NCBI RefSeq assembly: GCF_022012335.1
Contig: NZ_JAKLTO010000002.1
Coordinates: 372,001 to 436,000 of the forward strand
Direction: 5' to 3'
Source of the DNA: Flavobacterium sp. SM15
Lineage (GTDB): Bacteria > Bacteroidota > Bacteroidia > Flavobacteriales > Flavobacteriaceae
Length of the DNA stretch: 64,000 nt
The notes under the pieces: generated by a model
Seen by the model: only the letters and a program-made list of their open reading frames with translations
Told to the model about the DNA's origin: nothing
Database searches by the model: none
In this document: positions 15,008-24,500 of the stretch, one piece after another
Position numbering within the stretch: the stretch's first letter is position 1
Layout of the letters: every line of letters starts with the position of its first letter
Made by a program: the position numbers and the translations under genes

Positions 15008-16333
15008 TTATTCTCCGTACATTTCTTTAATAAAGTCTTGGTAAGAAACTTCTTTTGCTTTAGCAGAAACTTTTTCTTTGAAAAGGTTTAGCATTTTCTC
15101 GCTCATTACCTGTTCAGAAAGGCGTTTAACTTCCTCCTGGTTAGACATTACTCTAGCCACAATATTCTCAACATCAGCATCTGTTGGATCCATTTGTCCG
15201 AACTGAGCCATTTGTTTTTTGATTAATGTAGAAGTGTAGGCTTTTAAATCTTCGAAAGTAATTTGAAGGTTGTTCTCGGTGATTACTTTTCCTTCGATCA
15301 ACTGGTAACGTAAACCATTTTCAGATTTAGCGTACTCTTCCTCAGCTTGCTCTGGGCTTAATGGGTTCTCACCTACGGTTTGGATCCATTTTTTCAAGAA
15401 CTCTGAAGGTAAGTCGAATTTAGTGTTCTCGATCAAGAACTCTGTCACATCGTTTAAGAATTTCTGATCCGCCTGAGTTGCGAATTGCTGCTCAGCATCT
15501 TCTTTGATTTTCCCTTTTAATTCTTCTACTGAAGTTACGTTTCCAGCTCCGAATAATTTATCGAACAACTCTTGGTTTAATTCCGCTTTTTCAGAAGTAT
15601 TGATTTCTTCGATAGTGAAGCTTACCTCGATATCTAAACCATGAACCCCATCGTGATCCACTTTTAAGTAATCCATTAATTTGTGATCGTCATCGAATAA
15701 CCCTTTAGTTCCAACAGTAACTACATCACCAACTTTTTTACCGATGAATTTTTTGATGTCGGTTTTTCTTTTGAAAGTGTCCAAATTAATGTTCACCGTA
15801 TTGTTGATTCCGGCCTCTTCGTTAGAGAATGTCCCTCTTAAATCATCACCTTCTTCCACTTTTTCTTTAGAAATCAATTTCCCGAATTGCTTCTGAATAC
15901 GCTCTACCTGCTCATCAATCATAGCGTCATCAGCAACGATAGTGTATTTTGAAATTTTGTTTTTAGCAGTCAAATCCACAGAAAACTCAGGAGCCAATCC
16001 TAATTCGAATTCGAATTTGTAATTGTCAGTATCCCAATCGAAATCTTCAGTCACTTTTGGAAGTGGGTTTCCTAAGATATCCAATTTCTCTTCAACCAAA
16101 TAATTGTTTAATGAATTTTGTAACAACTTATTCACCTCATCCAACAAAACTGCTTTACCGTATTGTTTTTTAATCAAACTCATAGGTACTGCTCCTTTAC
16201 GGAATCCCGGAATACTAGCATTTTTACGGTAATCAGCCAATACTTTTTCTACCTGACCTGCATAATCATCTTTTGTAACTTCAACAGTCACAACTGCATT
16301 TAACGCATCTACGTTGTTTCTTGTAATATTCAT
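15008..16333 (-). CDS. tig: Trigger factor, ribosome-associated chaperone
   Basis: This 441-residue protein binds nascent chains at the ribosome exit and has peptidyl-prolyl isomerase ability. The N-terminal ribosome-binding domain has the signature region NASIPGFRKGAVPMSLIKKQYG (about 37-58; the usual GFRxGKxP loop reads GFRKGAVP). The middle domain (about 150-240) has the reduced FKBP fold (EEGDDLRG...), and the helical C-terminal domain (about 250-441) is complete. The length is typical. A well-formed promoter precedes it. Confidence 0.95.
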   Translation of the reverse strand: MNITRNNVDALNAVVTVEVTKDDYAGQVEKVLADYRKNASIPGFRKGAVPMSLIKKQYGKAVLLDEVNKLLQNSLNNYLVEEKLDILGNPLPKVTEDFDWDTDNYKFEFELGLAPEFSVDLTAKNKISKYTIVADDAMIDEQVERIQKQFGKLISKEKVEEGDDLRGTFSNEEAGINNTVNINLDTFKRKTDIKKFIGKKVGDVVTVGTKGLFDDDHKLMDYLKVDHDGVHGLDIEVSFTIEEINTSEKAELNQELFDKLFGAGNVTSVEELKGKIKEDAEQQFATQADQKFLNDVTEFLIENTKFDLPSEFLKKWIQTVGENPLSPEQAEEEYAKSENGLRYQLIEGKVITENNLQITFEDLKAYTSTLIKKQMAQFGQMDPTDADVENIVARVMSNQEEVKRLSEQVMSEKMLNLFKEKVSAKAKEVSYQDFIKEMYGE

Positions 16334-16365
16334 TATTTTATTTTTTACATACTAAAATTGGGTTG

Positions 16366-16396
16366 CAAAATTATAGAATTTTTACAACCCAACCAA
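16366..16396 (-). promoter_or_regulatory. Promoter of tig
   Basis: On the minus strand, TTG (16396-16394), 20 nt, then TAATTTTG (16373-16366) matches the Bacteroidota consensus. It lies 32 bp before the tig ATG. Confidence 0.7.
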
Positions 16397-16434
16397 GTTT
16401 TTAACTTATTGTATTTCAATACTCTTAAAAAAAA

Positions 16435-16776
16435 TTAATCTTTCACAAAAAGATTCAAAAACCACTGACTTAACGAAAGAACAACACTAAACACAAATGC
16501 ATTTACAAAAGAATCGATCCGGAACTCATCAATCAGATAATCAGCAAGTAACACCATCCCTGCATTAATTACCAAAAGAAACAAGCCTAATGTAAAAAAG
16601 GTAATTGGCAGGGTAAAAAAAACCAAAATCGGCTTCAAAAAAGTATTCAACAAACCTAAAACTACAGCAACAATTAATGCAGCCTTAATAGTATCCACAT
16701 GAATACCCGGAAGAAAATGTGACAATACCACAATTAATATTGTCGTAATCAAAAGACGAATAAGCAAGTTTTTCAT
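16435..16776 (-). CDS. Phage-holin-4-type (YvlD-like) membrane protein
   Basis: This 113-residue integral membrane protein has four hydrophobic segments (about 3-22, 30-50, 55-78 and 92-108). The family hallmarks are GIHVDTIKAALIVAVVLGLLN and KPILVFFTLPITFFTLGLFLLVINAGMVLL. The family is a general bacterial membrane protein named after phage holins but normally chromosomal and of unknown role. The ATG at 16776 was chosen over a TTG 6 nt upstream. It lies alone between tig and the lipase gene. Confidence 0.85.
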   Translation of the reverse strand: MKNLLIRLLITTILIVVLSHFLPGIHVDTIKAALIVAVVLGLLNTFLKPILVFFTLPITFFTLGLFLLVINAGMVLLADYLIDEFRIDSFVNAFVFSVVLSLSQWFLNLFVKD

Positions 16777-16804
16777 ATACAATTATTTATTTGGTAAAAA
16801 TAAA

Positions 16805-16830
16805 AAAAGCGCTGAAAATTCAGCGCTTTT
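16805..16830 (-). terminator. Terminator after the GDSL lipoprotein gene
   Basis: A 12-bp stem (16805-16816 with 16819-16830), AAAAGCGCTGAA/TTCAGCGCTTTT, is followed by T's on the minus strand. It lies 18 bp beyond the stop at 16849. Confidence 0.85.
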
Positions 16831-16848
16831 AAAATAACAATTATTTTT

Positions 16849-18381
16849 TTAGTTACTAGGAACAATCGTAATCCCAGGGTAATTTGACGCAGATACAAGC
16901 GGAAGTTTCGACTTATAATGCGAATTAATTACTTTGATGATTTCATTAGCAATAACTGCATAACCTTTAGAATTTGGATGAATACCATCTAAGGAGAACA
17001 ATACAGAACTAATATTTGTACCATTAAAATAGTTAGCTGTATATACTTGACCATCTTCAACCTTCAATCCTGTTGTAAGTTGCTGCATAATCGCATTCAT
17101 GTCTGCCAATGCTAAATTATACAAAGTTGCTTTTCCTTTGATATAGTTATTAAAATCAAGAGTTGCTGCCGCAATAGCATCTTTTTCAGAAGGGATCAAC
17201 ACAAATCGGTCACCCAACGGAAGTGTCAAACCATTGATATTAAAAGGAGCAGGTGCAGATCCACTAGGAGTTCCAATAACCGATGAAGATGGCAATACAA
17301 GCATATCGTTTGATGTTGTTTGTCTTGCTCTTCCATAAATCTGACCTAAAGCCGCAGCATTAGAAACCAAAAGCGGATTTCCAGATCCAGCCGCATAAGC
17401 CGAAATTTGAGCACTTAAGTCTGGTAATGTTTCATCGTTAATAATTACCGGATTTGAAGTTCCTGCAGCAGTACTTAATGGAGCAATTCTACCACTAGTC
17501 GCTACTGCTAAAAACTGATACAAACCAACCAATAAAGGTGCTTGCGGATTAGCATTAATAGCCGCTGCACTTACAGGCTTATAAGGAACCGTTGTAAAAT
17601 AAGGAATAGAGGTCACATCAGGAATTGTAGCTACAACACCTTTTGCTCCAGCCCCATTCCCGCTTAAAGTTCCGATGATTACATCATACGAATCTTTAAA
17701 CATTTGAGCTGGTGTAATAAACTGCCCGCTTACAGTAGCATCTGCACCATCTAAAGCATAAAGCAACACGTCATTACTTCCAATCCAGTTGGTAAAGAAC
17801 GTAGGGTTTTTAGACATTGCATCACCCAAAACTGTTGAAGTTGGAGTTACTGCATGTCTAACAAAATAAGGATTTGCAGTTGGCGGCGTTGTTGAAAGAT
17901 TGGTTAAATTTCCATAACCATTATACAACAAATGGAACGTTTTAGCACCAGGAACCCCCATATTATTATAGGCCTTAGCCTGAAGAGGAACCACATCCAA
18001 AGTAACAGTTCCCGCTGCTCTTTCCGGACGTCTTTCCGTAGCATCAAAAACATACCTTGTCAAACCAAATGGATTTCCACCAACATTCAAACCACCAATA
18101 TTATTTACATCGCTTGAGTAGTCGGGCTGAGTAAATTCACCACCACCAACTAAAGCAAATTGCTTGGCTAGAATACTTGGATAGGAATTAGCCTGACTTA
18201 GTCTTGAAACCGTACCATCCATATAACCTGCAGTCAATGAATTTCCAACAGCCACATATCTGGAGAAGTCAGCTTCACCTGCAGAATAACTCGCATTACT
18301 TACTTCATTATCAAATTCAGGCTCACACGAAGCAAACCCAAGCGCTGCCAAAACAGCTAAGTATATAAATTTATTTTTCAT
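16849..18381 (-). CDS. SGNH/GDSL-family lipoprotein hydrolase
   Basis: This 510-residue lipoprotein has a signal peptide and lipobox GFASC (lipidated Cys19), so it sits in the outer or inner membrane facing the periplasm or surface. SGNH blocks are visible: AVGNSLTAGY with the nucleophile Ser48, GSNDVLLY (block III, about 205) and DGIHPNSKGYAVIANEI (block V with Asp and His, about 470). The family hydrolyses ester bonds of lipids or acylated sugars. The middle (about 215-440) is longer than in simple esterases. It lies 17 bp downstream of a FadL-type porin, which suggests a joint role in uptake and cleavage of lipids. Confidence 0.85.
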   Translation of the reverse strand: MKNKFIYLAVLAALGFASCEPEFDNEVSNASYSAGEADFSRYVAVGNSLTAGYMDGTVSRLSQANSYPSILAKQFALVGGGEFTQPDYSSDVNNIGGLNVGGNPFGLTRYVFDATERRPERAAGTVTLDVVPLQAKAYNNMGVPGAKTFHLLYNGYGNLTNLSTTPPTANPYFVRHAVTPTSTVLGDAMSKNPTFFTNWIGSNDVLLYALDGADATVSGQFITPAQMFKDSYDVIIGTLSGNGAGAKGVVATIPDVTSIPYFTTVPYKPVSAAAINANPQAPLLVGLYQFLAVATSGRIAPLSTAAGTSNPVIINDETLPDLSAQISAYAAGSGNPLLVSNAAALGQIYGRARQTTSNDMLVLPSSSVIGTPSGSAPAPFNINGLTLPLGDRFVLIPSEKDAIAAATLDFNNYIKGKATLYNLALADMNAIMQQLTTGLKVEDGQVYTANYFNGTNISSVLFSLDGIHPNSKGYAVIANEIIKVINSHYKSKLPLVSASNYPGITIVPSN

Positions 18382-18398
18382 CGTAATCTTAAATTAAA

Positions 18399-19670
18399 TT
18401 AGAAACTGTACGTTAATCCGATACCTGGTGAAAACACAACATTTTTATAAGTACCACCGAATGACAACTGATTATTAGTTCCATCAAGCGGATCATCATA
18501 ATGATCGTAAGAAGCATCAATCTCATCAAAATGCAAATACAAGAATGAAGCATCAACTCCTAATTTTTTAGTAATCTGATACGTCAAACCTCCAGTGAAT
18601 CCCATAGAATCATTACGTGGTGTTTCCGGAGCGAAATAACCAGGCTGAACCGGGCTGTGGTCTTTATACCAACCAGCTCTGAAAACAAACTTATCAGTTG
18701 CTTTATACTGTGTTCCGAATCGGAAAGTATTAGAATCTTTGTAGTTTCTTGGGTTAACCGAAGTATTACCGCTTCCGTCAAAAACAACATTTAACGATTC
18801 GTAAGAGCTCCACATTGTTCTGTTTACATCAAAAGCAACCATCCACTTTTTAGTAAGATTTACAGATAAACCTGCAGTAAGTTCTGCTGGCAACGGCAAG
18901 TTAGCCCCGAAAGTAGTGTTTTTAAAGCTCGGGTTTGACTGCAATGCAGCCGGTACATCGTGGAAAGTTGCATCACCACCACGTGCTTTCATCATGATTT
19001 CCGAACGGTAATTAACCCCTAAACGAATTTCTTTACAAGGATTAAACATAAACCCTGCTGTATATCCCCATGCGCTGATTCCTTTTTCTTCAATGGTAAC
19101 ATCAGTACGATTACCATCTGCCTGGAAATTATCAGTTAAATCTCTGTTTACATTTTTATTAAACTCTACAGAACCCGAAACATAGATTGGTCCACCACCA
19201 ATACTGAACTCATCACCAACTCTTAAGGAAATTGTAGGCTGAACATAAAATGCTTTAAGATCGATATTATTCACCAAATGCGAACCTTGCCAATCCTTAT
19301 CCCATTCCACTTTACTTCCGTAAGGTGTATAAACCGCGATCCCTGCAGACAACCATTTATTTACTTTATAAGAAGCATACACATACGCTGGAGTCCCTAC
19401 GTTTTCAGTAGAATTTTGCCAATTGTAAGTACTGTTTTGAAATTTTGTTTTAGCAAACAATGCACTTCCTCCCACAGAAGCATTGAACTTATCTTCTAAA
19501 AAAGCCATACCGGCCGGGTTGAAAAACATAACTTCTGCACTGTTTACAACCGCAACACCCGTGTGTCCCATCGCCAGTTGCTTCTGACCCTGCAAACTTA
19601 CTCGGTACCCTCCCGCAAACGCAGAAGTTCCCGCCAAAGCCAACAAGGTTAAGGATAATAATTTTCTCAT
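18399..19670 (-). CDS. OmpP1/FadL/TodX-family outer membrane porin
   Basis: This 423-residue beta-barrel has a signal peptide (MRKLLSLTLLALAGTSAFAG). The FadL N-terminal region GYRVSLQGQKQLAMGHTGVA...NPAGMAFL forms the plug or hatch. Many alternating strands follow, ending in a terminal aromatic (GIGLTYSF). The family carries long-chain fatty acids or other hydrophobic compounds across the outer membrane. It heads a two-gene unit with the GDSL hydrolase 17 bp downstream. A TAAATTTG -7-like element lies upstream (minus strand, near 19725). Confidence 0.92.
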   Translation of the reverse strand: MRKLLSLTLLALAGTSAFAGGYRVSLQGQKQLAMGHTGVAVVNSAEVMFFNPAGMAFLEDKFNASVGGSALFAKTKFQNSTYNWQNSTENVGTPAYVYASYKVNKWLSAGIAVYTPYGSKVEWDKDWQGSHLVNNIDLKAFYVQPTISLRVGDEFSIGGGPIYVSGSVEFNKNVNRDLTDNFQADGNRTDVTIEEKGISAWGYTAGFMFNPCKEIRLGVNYRSEIMMKARGGDATFHDVPAALQSNPSFKNTTFGANLPLPAELTAGLSVNLTKKWMVAFDVNRTMWSSYESLNVVFDGSGNTSVNPRNYKDSNTFRFGTQYKATDKFVFRAGWYKDHSPVQPGYFAPETPRNDSMGFTGGLTYQITKKLGVDASFLYLHFDEIDASYDHYDDPLDGTNNQLSFGGTYKNVVFSPGIGLTYSF

Positions 19671-19788
19671 AGTTTAAAATGTGTTAGTTTTCTCTTGTTT
19701 TAAATGAGTTTTTCAAATTTAAAACAAAATCCGAATTTAACAATATTTTTATAAGAAATATTATGCTTTCCTAATAAACAAATCAATT

Positions 19789-20553
19789 CTACAGTAAAAA
19801 GGCCAAACAAGCCTGCATAAAATCGATGGGATTTTCCGCATGAAGCCAGTGCCCGGAATTTTTAATTGTCTGAATATCAGCGCCCGGAAAATGATGCACA
19901 ATCGTTTCAAAATCCGAATCCAAGATATAATCGGATTTATCACCACGAAGAAAGAGTGTGGGTTTTTCAAAACGATTATCAAAAGGAAGCGCGTTTCCAA
20001 TTGTTTCAATTTTTCGATTGAACACATCCAAATTAAAACGGAATGCAAGTTGCCCGGGCTCTACCCAATAAAGGTTTTTGAGCAAAAACTGACGCGTTCC
20101 AAAGTCTTTTATATATTGCGAAAGAACTTCTTCCACTTCTGCTCTGCTAGGTTGCAAAGAAAAATCAACCGCATTTAATCCTTCCAATATTTTTTGATGG
20201 TGCGGTGGATAATACTTAGGTCCGATATCCGCTACAATAAGCTTTTCAACCAAATCAGGATGCGTTGTTGCCAGAAGCATTGCTATTTTTCCTCCCATGG
20301 AATGACCTAAAAGACAAATGTTTTTCAACCGATGCACTTCACAGTACTCCAACACATCCTGCGCCATTGCCTCATAAGTAAATTCCTCAGAATGTGGACT
20401 TTTTCCATGATTGCGCATATCCAAAGCATGCACCTGAAAACCTTGTACCGCAAATTGTGCGGCTAACGACTTCCAATTGTCCGACATTCCTAAAAAACCG
20501 TGCACAATCAGCAGCGGCTTACCTTCCCCCTCAATTCTTGAATATAATTCCAT
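19789..20553 (-). CDS. Alpha/beta hydrolase (YbfF-like)
   Basis: This 254-residue serine hydrolase has the oxyanion region VHGFLGMSDNW (18-28), nucleophile Ser85 in GHSMGG, an acidic residue near VDFNR/LRGDKSDY, and catalytic His in NSGHWLHAENP near the C-terminus. The family cleaves short-chain acyl esters or thioesters; the substrate is not clear. It lies 2 bp after pdxJ on the same strand, so it is co-transcribed. The pairing with pdxJ is common in Flavobacteria, but a functional link is unproven. Confidence 0.88.
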   Translation of the reverse strand: MELYSRIEGEGKPLLIVHGFLGMSDNWKSLAAQFAVQGFQVHALDMRNHGKSPHSEEFTYEAMAQDVLEYCEVHRLKNICLLGHSMGGKIAMLLATTHPDLVEKLIVADIGPKYYPPHHQKILEGLNAVDFSLQPSRAEVEEVLSQYIKDFGTRQFLLKNLYWVEPGQLAFRFNLDVFNRKIETIGNALPFDNRFEKPTLFLRGDKSDYILDSDFETIVHHFPGADIQTIKNSGHWLHAENPIDFMQACLAFLL

Positions 20554-20555
20554 TT

Positions 20556-21269
20556 TTATTTCAGTCTTTGCAGGTACATATTTACTACATTTTCCAACCC
20601 TAGGTACAACGATTCAGAGATTAACGCATGACCGATGGAAACCTCTAAAAGACCAGGGATGTTCTCTTTAAAGAATTTAATATTGTCCAGACTCAAATCA
20701 TGACCCGCATTTATCCCTAAACCCAATTCGTTAGCTAAAACCGCCGCCGCCGTATACGATTCAATCCCTTTTTTATTTCCCAACCCATATTGATGGGCAA
20801 ATTCCTCAGTATAAAGTTCAATCCGATCGGTCCCGGTTTCTTTAGCACCTTCCACCATAGCCAAAACCGGATCGACAAAAATTGAAGTTCGAATGTTGTT
20901 GCGTTTGAATTCCGCGATCACTTCCTTTAAATAAGCCTGATGTTTTATGGTATCCCAACCCGCATTAGAGGTAAGGGCGCCAATGGCATCCGGCACCAGA
21001 GTTACTTGAGTTGGCTTGCATTCCAATACCAAATCGATAAAATTATGCTGGGGATTCCCTTCAATATTGTATTCGGTATGAACCACACTTACCAAATCTC
21101 GGGCATCCTGATAGCGAATATGTCGTTCATCCGGACGAGGGTGCACTGTAATCCCTTCGGCTCCGAATTTTTGTATGTCTTTGGCAACTTGCAGAAGATT
21201 AGGCACATTGCCCCCGCGTGAGTTTCTTAAAGTTGCAATTTTATTGATGTTTACCGATAATTTTGTCAT
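20556..21269 (-). CDS. pdxJ: PdxJ, pyridoxine 5'-phosphate synthase
   Basis: This 237-residue TIM-barrel enzyme condenses 3-amino-2-oxopropyl phosphate with 1-deoxyxylulose 5-phosphate to form pyridoxine 5'-phosphate. Signatures are LSVNINKIATLRNSRGG, GITVHPRPDERHI, TLVPD, RIELYTEEFA, GLGINAGHDLSLDN and EVSIGHALISESL. It is of typical length. It shares a 94-bp divergent region with the CBS gene, and the hydrolase follows directly. Confidence 0.97.
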   Translation of the reverse strand: MTKLSVNINKIATLRNSRGGNVPNLLQVAKDIQKFGAEGITVHPRPDERHIRYQDARDLVSVVHTEYNIEGNPQHNFIDLVLECKPTQVTLVPDAIGALTSNAGWDTIKHQAYLKEVIAEFKRNNIRTSIFVDPVLAMVEGAKETGTDRIELYTEEFAHQYGLGNKKGIESYTAAAVLANELGLGINAGHDLSLDNIKFFKENIPGLLEVSIGHALISESLYLGLENVVNMYLQRLK

Positions 21270-21363
21270 GCTAAAAAAATTTACTTACAAAAATACAAAG
21301 TATATTTAAGTGGTCATGTCCCATTTTTTGATTATTTTGCATTGAATTTCGATTTTGTCCTTT

Positions 21364-22023
21364 ATGAATGAAATTACCAACTATATCACTCAGGAAATTG
21401 ACGCGTTAAACGTAAACGACACCGCGGAAAAAGCACAGGATATTTTCCTGAATTTGCCTTTTACCCATTTTCCAGTTTTGGAAGACGGAGTATACATCGG
21501 CTGCACCAATTCCGAAGATGCCGATTTACTGGATCCGAAGAAGAAAATTGGTGAATCCCGCTTTAATTTTGACCGCTTTTTTGTTCGTAATTCGATGAAC
21601 TGGCTCGATGTTTTGGAAGTTTTCGCCAAAAACGAAACCAACATTGTTCCCGTTTTAGACGAAAAAAACACCTATTTGGGGTATTATGAGATGGAAGACA
21701 TCATTAGATTTTTCCATGAAACGCCTTTTTTACGTGAAGACGGAGGGGTTGTAGTGGTTGAAAAAGGCATCCGAGATTACAGCATGGGGGAAATTGCTCA
21801 AATCATTGAAAGCAACAATTCAAAACTTTTAGGTGCCTTCATTTCTTATTCCGACATTAATAAAGTTCAGATTACTGTAAAGATAAGTTTGGGCGGCATG
21901 AACGAAATCATCCAAACTTTCCGACGTTACAATTACGAAATCATCAGTGAACATCAGGAAGACGCTTACCTGAACAACCTAAGAGACCGTTCGGATTACT
22001 TGGACAAATACCTAAACATATAA
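21364..22023 (+). CDS. CBS-domain protein
   Basis: This 219-residue protein has two CBS motifs (about 5-55 and 70-115), seen as LNLPFTHFPVLEDGVYIG and ETNIVPVLDEKNTYLGYYEMEDI. A C-terminal region (about 130-219) reads MGEIAQIIESNNSKLLGAFISYSDINKVQITVKIS, which looks like an ACT-type regulatory domain. CBS pairs bind adenine nucleotides. The ATG at 21364 was preferred over a TTG 9 nt upstream. It lies 10 bp upstream of nadK, so a role in sensing nucleotide state near NAD metabolism is an attractive inference. Confidence 0.88.
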   Translation: MNEITNYITQEIDALNVNDTAEKAQDIFLNLPFTHFPVLEDGVYIGCTNSEDADLLDPKKKIGESRFNFDRFFVRNSMNWLDVLEVFAKNETNIVPVLDEKNTYLGYYEMEDIIRFFHETPFLREDGGVVVVEKGIRDYSMGEIAQIIESNNSKLLGAFISYSDINKVQITVKISLGGMNEIIQTFRRYNYEIISEHQEDAYLNNLRDRSDYLDKYLNI

Positions 22024-22033
22024 CAAGAATTTT

Positions 22034-22918
22034 ATGAAATTAGCCATCTACGGACAATTCTACCCCGAGAAAACACAGGACATTTTAAGCAAAGTTTTTT
22101 CCGTTTTCAAAAAACACAGCACCACAGTCGTTTTTGAAGCTAATTTCTACAACACCTTGTTAGAAAACAACGTTTTAACCAAAACTTTTGAAGTATTTTC
22201 AAGCCATACGGAACTCGACGAGACTTTTGATTTTTTCATCAGTATCGGAGGAGACGGGACCATGTTACGCGCGGCCACATTTGTAAAAAATAAAAACATT
22301 CCAATTGTCGGAATCAATGCGGGTCGTTTAGGATTTTTAGCTAACGTGCAGCAGGATGCGATCGAAAAATTATTACCCAATCTTTTCGAAAAAAACTACA
22401 AACTCTCACAAAGAAGCTTACTGAGTCTGGAATGTTATCCGGACCCGTGCGATATTTTCGATTTAAATTTTGCCCTGAACGAAATCACGGTATCCAGAAA
22501 AAACACCACATCGATGATTACCATTGAAACCTGGCTGAACAACGAATACCTGACTTCTTTTTGGGCTGACGGATTGATTATCTCCACGCCTACAGGTTCT
22601 ACCGGATACAACCTAAGCTGCGGCGGACCGGTGATAACTCCAGAATCAAATTGTCTGGTTATCACACCGATAGCTCCACACAATTTAAATGTACGTCCGT
22701 TAATCATTTCTGATGAAACCGAAATTAAACTTTGTGTTTCCGGAAGAGAACCTCAGTTTTTAATTTCATTAGACTCAGGAACCAAAACAATTAACAACGA
22801 AAACGAAGTACGTATTAAAAAAACTCCTTTTACCATTAATATGGTGGAATTTCCCAACGAAACCTTCCTTAAAACTTTGCGAAACAAGCTGCTTTGGGGA
22901 GAAGATAAACGCAACTAA
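22034..22918 (+). CDS. nadK: NAD kinase
   Basis: This 294-residue enzyme phosphorylates NAD to NADP. The nucleotide-binding motif IGGDGT is at 71-76. The NE motif (NEITVSRK) and the glycine-rich loop STPTGSTGYNLSCGGP are also present. The length is typical. It is co-transcribed with the CBS gene. After its stop there are 149 bp before the PorG-like gene, containing a -7-type box. Confidence 0.95.
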   Translation: MKLAIYGQFYPEKTQDILSKVFSVFKKHSTTVVFEANFYNTLLENNVLTKTFEVFSSHTELDETFDFFISIGGDGTMLRAATFVKNKNIPIVGINAGRLGFLANVQQDAIEKLLPNLFEKNYKLSQRSLLSLECYPDPCDIFDLNFALNEITVSRKNTTSMITIETWLNNEYLTSFWADGLIISTPTGSTGYNLSCGGPVITPESNCLVITPIAPHNLNVRPLIISDETEIKLCVSGREPQFLISLDSGTKTINNENEVRIKKTPFTINMVEFPNETFLKTLRNKLLWGEDKRN

Positions 22919-23042
22919 TCGATTTTATCAAAAAACGCATACTACACTGCCCGAATTGCCGTTAAATAGTGATTGTCTGAATAAATTAGTATTTAACCAC
23001 GTGAATTTATAGTAATAGCAATGGTTTAGAAATCAATATTAT

Positions 23043-23050
23043 TATATTTG
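23043..23050 (+). promoter_or_regulatory. -7 promoter element before the PorG-like gene
   Basis: TATATTTG lies 17 nt before the ATG at 23068. No TTG is found at the expected distance upstream, so this is only a partial promoter call. It would drive the PorG-uppS-bamA-ompH run. Confidence 0.45.
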
Positions 23051-23067
23051 CACACTATTTTAACAAA

Positions 23068-23751
23068 ATGAACAGAATCTTAGCGGCAGCTTTCTTTCTT
23101 TTAGTCTTTGCCAAAACCGACGCCCAGATCAACGAATTGGGTGTGTTTTTAGGCGGAAGCAACTATATTGGTGACGTTGGGCCGACAAATTACATCGCTC
23201 CGAAAGAACCTACTATAGGGATTTTGTATAAATGGAACCGAAGCACAAGACATTCCTGGAGGTTCTCCTACACCCAAGGAAAAATAACTTCCAAGGATAT
23301 TGATGCCAATGCCCCATCAAGAATAAAACGCGGTTACAGCTTTGAGAATGAAATCAAGGAACTTTCCGCAGGTTTGGAATTCAATTTTTTTGATTTCAAC
23401 CTACACGAAAGCGGCTGGATAGCAACACCTTATGTACATACCGGACTGAGTGCTTTTCGTTACGACGAGCTCTTTGTACTGAATAACCAAACAAGAATCG
23501 ACGATAAAAGCTACGGCTTGGCCATTCCAATGACTATAGGACTGAAAACCCGGGTGGCTTACAACTTTATTTTAGCCGTAGAGACCGGTTTTCGTTATAC
23601 CTTTACCGACAATCTTGACGGAAGCAACCCGAAAAACAGTCAGTACGAAACCCTTAAATTCGGAAACCTTAACAGCAAGGACTGGTATGTTTTCACCGGG
23701 CTAAGTTTAACATACACCTTCGGTCAAAATCCTTGTTATTGCGCAGAATAA
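23068..23751 (+). CDS. DUF6089 / PorG-like outer membrane protein
   Basis: This 227-residue protein has a signal peptide (MNRILAAAFFLLVFAKTDAQ) followed by an 8-stranded-barrel-like sequence. It begins ELGVFLGGSNYIGDVGPTNYI, which is the DUF6089 signature, and ends TYTFGQNPCYC. PorG of Porphyromonas gingivalis, a component of the type IX secretion machine, belongs to this family, so a T9SS role is plausible here. The same gene is found before uppS and bamA in Flavobacteria. It ends 1 bp before the uppS start. Confidence 0.8.
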   Translation: MNRILAAAFFLLVFAKTDAQINELGVFLGGSNYIGDVGPTNYIAPKEPTIGILYKWNRSTRHSWRFSYTQGKITSKDIDANAPSRIKRGYSFENEIKELSAGLEFNFFDFNLHESGWIATPYVHTGLSAFRYDELFVLNNQTRIDDKSYGLAIPMTIGLKTRVAYNFILAVETGFRYTFTDNLDGSNPKNSQYETLKFGNLNSKDWYVFTGLSLTYTFGQNPCYCAE

Positions 23752-23752
23752 A

Positions 23753-24493
23753 ATGAGTTTGAAAGACACTATAAATAAAGACAATTTACCTAAACACCTG
23801 GCCATTATTATGGACGGCAACGGACGCTGGGCCAAACAAAAAGGAATGCTACGCGCTTTCGGCCATGAAAATGGCACCAAAGCTGTTCGCGAAACCGTGG
23901 AAACCTGCGCAAAATTAGGTATTGAAAACCTGACATTGTACGCCTTTTCAACGGAAAACTGGAACCGACCAAAATTGGAAGTAGACACATTAATGAAGCT
24001 GTTAATCACTTCCTTAAAAGGGGAATTAAAAACCCTTCAAAACAACAACATCCGATTGAATTCCATTGGAAATCTTGACAATCTTCCTACATCTGTTAAA
24101 AAAGAGCTTCAGGAGGTAATCGACAAGACAAAAGAAAATACCCGAATGACATTAACATTAGCGCTGAGCTACGGTTCCCGCGAAGAAATTGTTAATGCCG
24201 TGAGAAAAATAAGCGATAAAGTTAAAAATAATATAATTTCATCAGCTGATATTGACGAATCAATTATTAATCAGCATCTTTACACGCACAATTTACCGGA
24301 CGTGGATTTGGTGATCAGAACCAGCGGAGAGCACCGAATCAGCAATTTTTTGCTGTGGCAGATCGCTTATGCCGAGTTCTATTTTACCGAGGTGTTATGG
24401 CCTGATTTTAGAGAAAAAGATTTGTATGAAGCAATTATCAGTTATCAGAAAAGAGAACGAAGATTTGGAAAAACGAGTGAACAAATTAAATAA
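23753..24493 (+). CDS. uppS: UppS, isoprenyl transferase (undecaprenyl diphosphate synthase)
   Basis: This 246-residue cis-prenyltransferase makes the C55 lipid carrier of cell-wall synthesis. The signature IIMDGNGRWAKQKG (Asp21) and the second motif DLVIRTSGEHRISNFLLWQIAYAEFYF are intact, as is the N-terminal Arg-rich active site. Length is typical. It lies 1 bp after the PorG-like gene and 7 bp before bamA, so the three genes are one transcript. Confidence 0.97.
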   Translation: MSLKDTINKDNLPKHLAIIMDGNGRWAKQKGMLRAFGHENGTKAVRETVETCAKLGIENLTLYAFSTENWNRPKLEVDTLMKLLITSLKGELKTLQNNNIRLNSIGNLDNLPTSVKKELQEVIDKTKENTRMTLTLALSYGSREEIVNAVRKISDKVKNNIISSADIDESIINQHLYTHNLPDVDLVIRTSGEHRISNFLLWQIAYAEFYFTEVLWPDFREKDLYEAIISYQKRERRFGKTSEQIK

Positions 24494-24500
24494 CAACAAA

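Noticed and set aside
16435-16776. Phage remnant suggested by the holin-family name
   Set aside because: The family is a common chromosomal membrane protein; no other phage gene or attachment site is nearby.
24369-24500. Longer N-terminus for BamA overlapping uppS
   Set aside because: The extension is out of character, overlaps conserved uppS coding sequence, and the ATG at 24501 starts a proper signal peptide.
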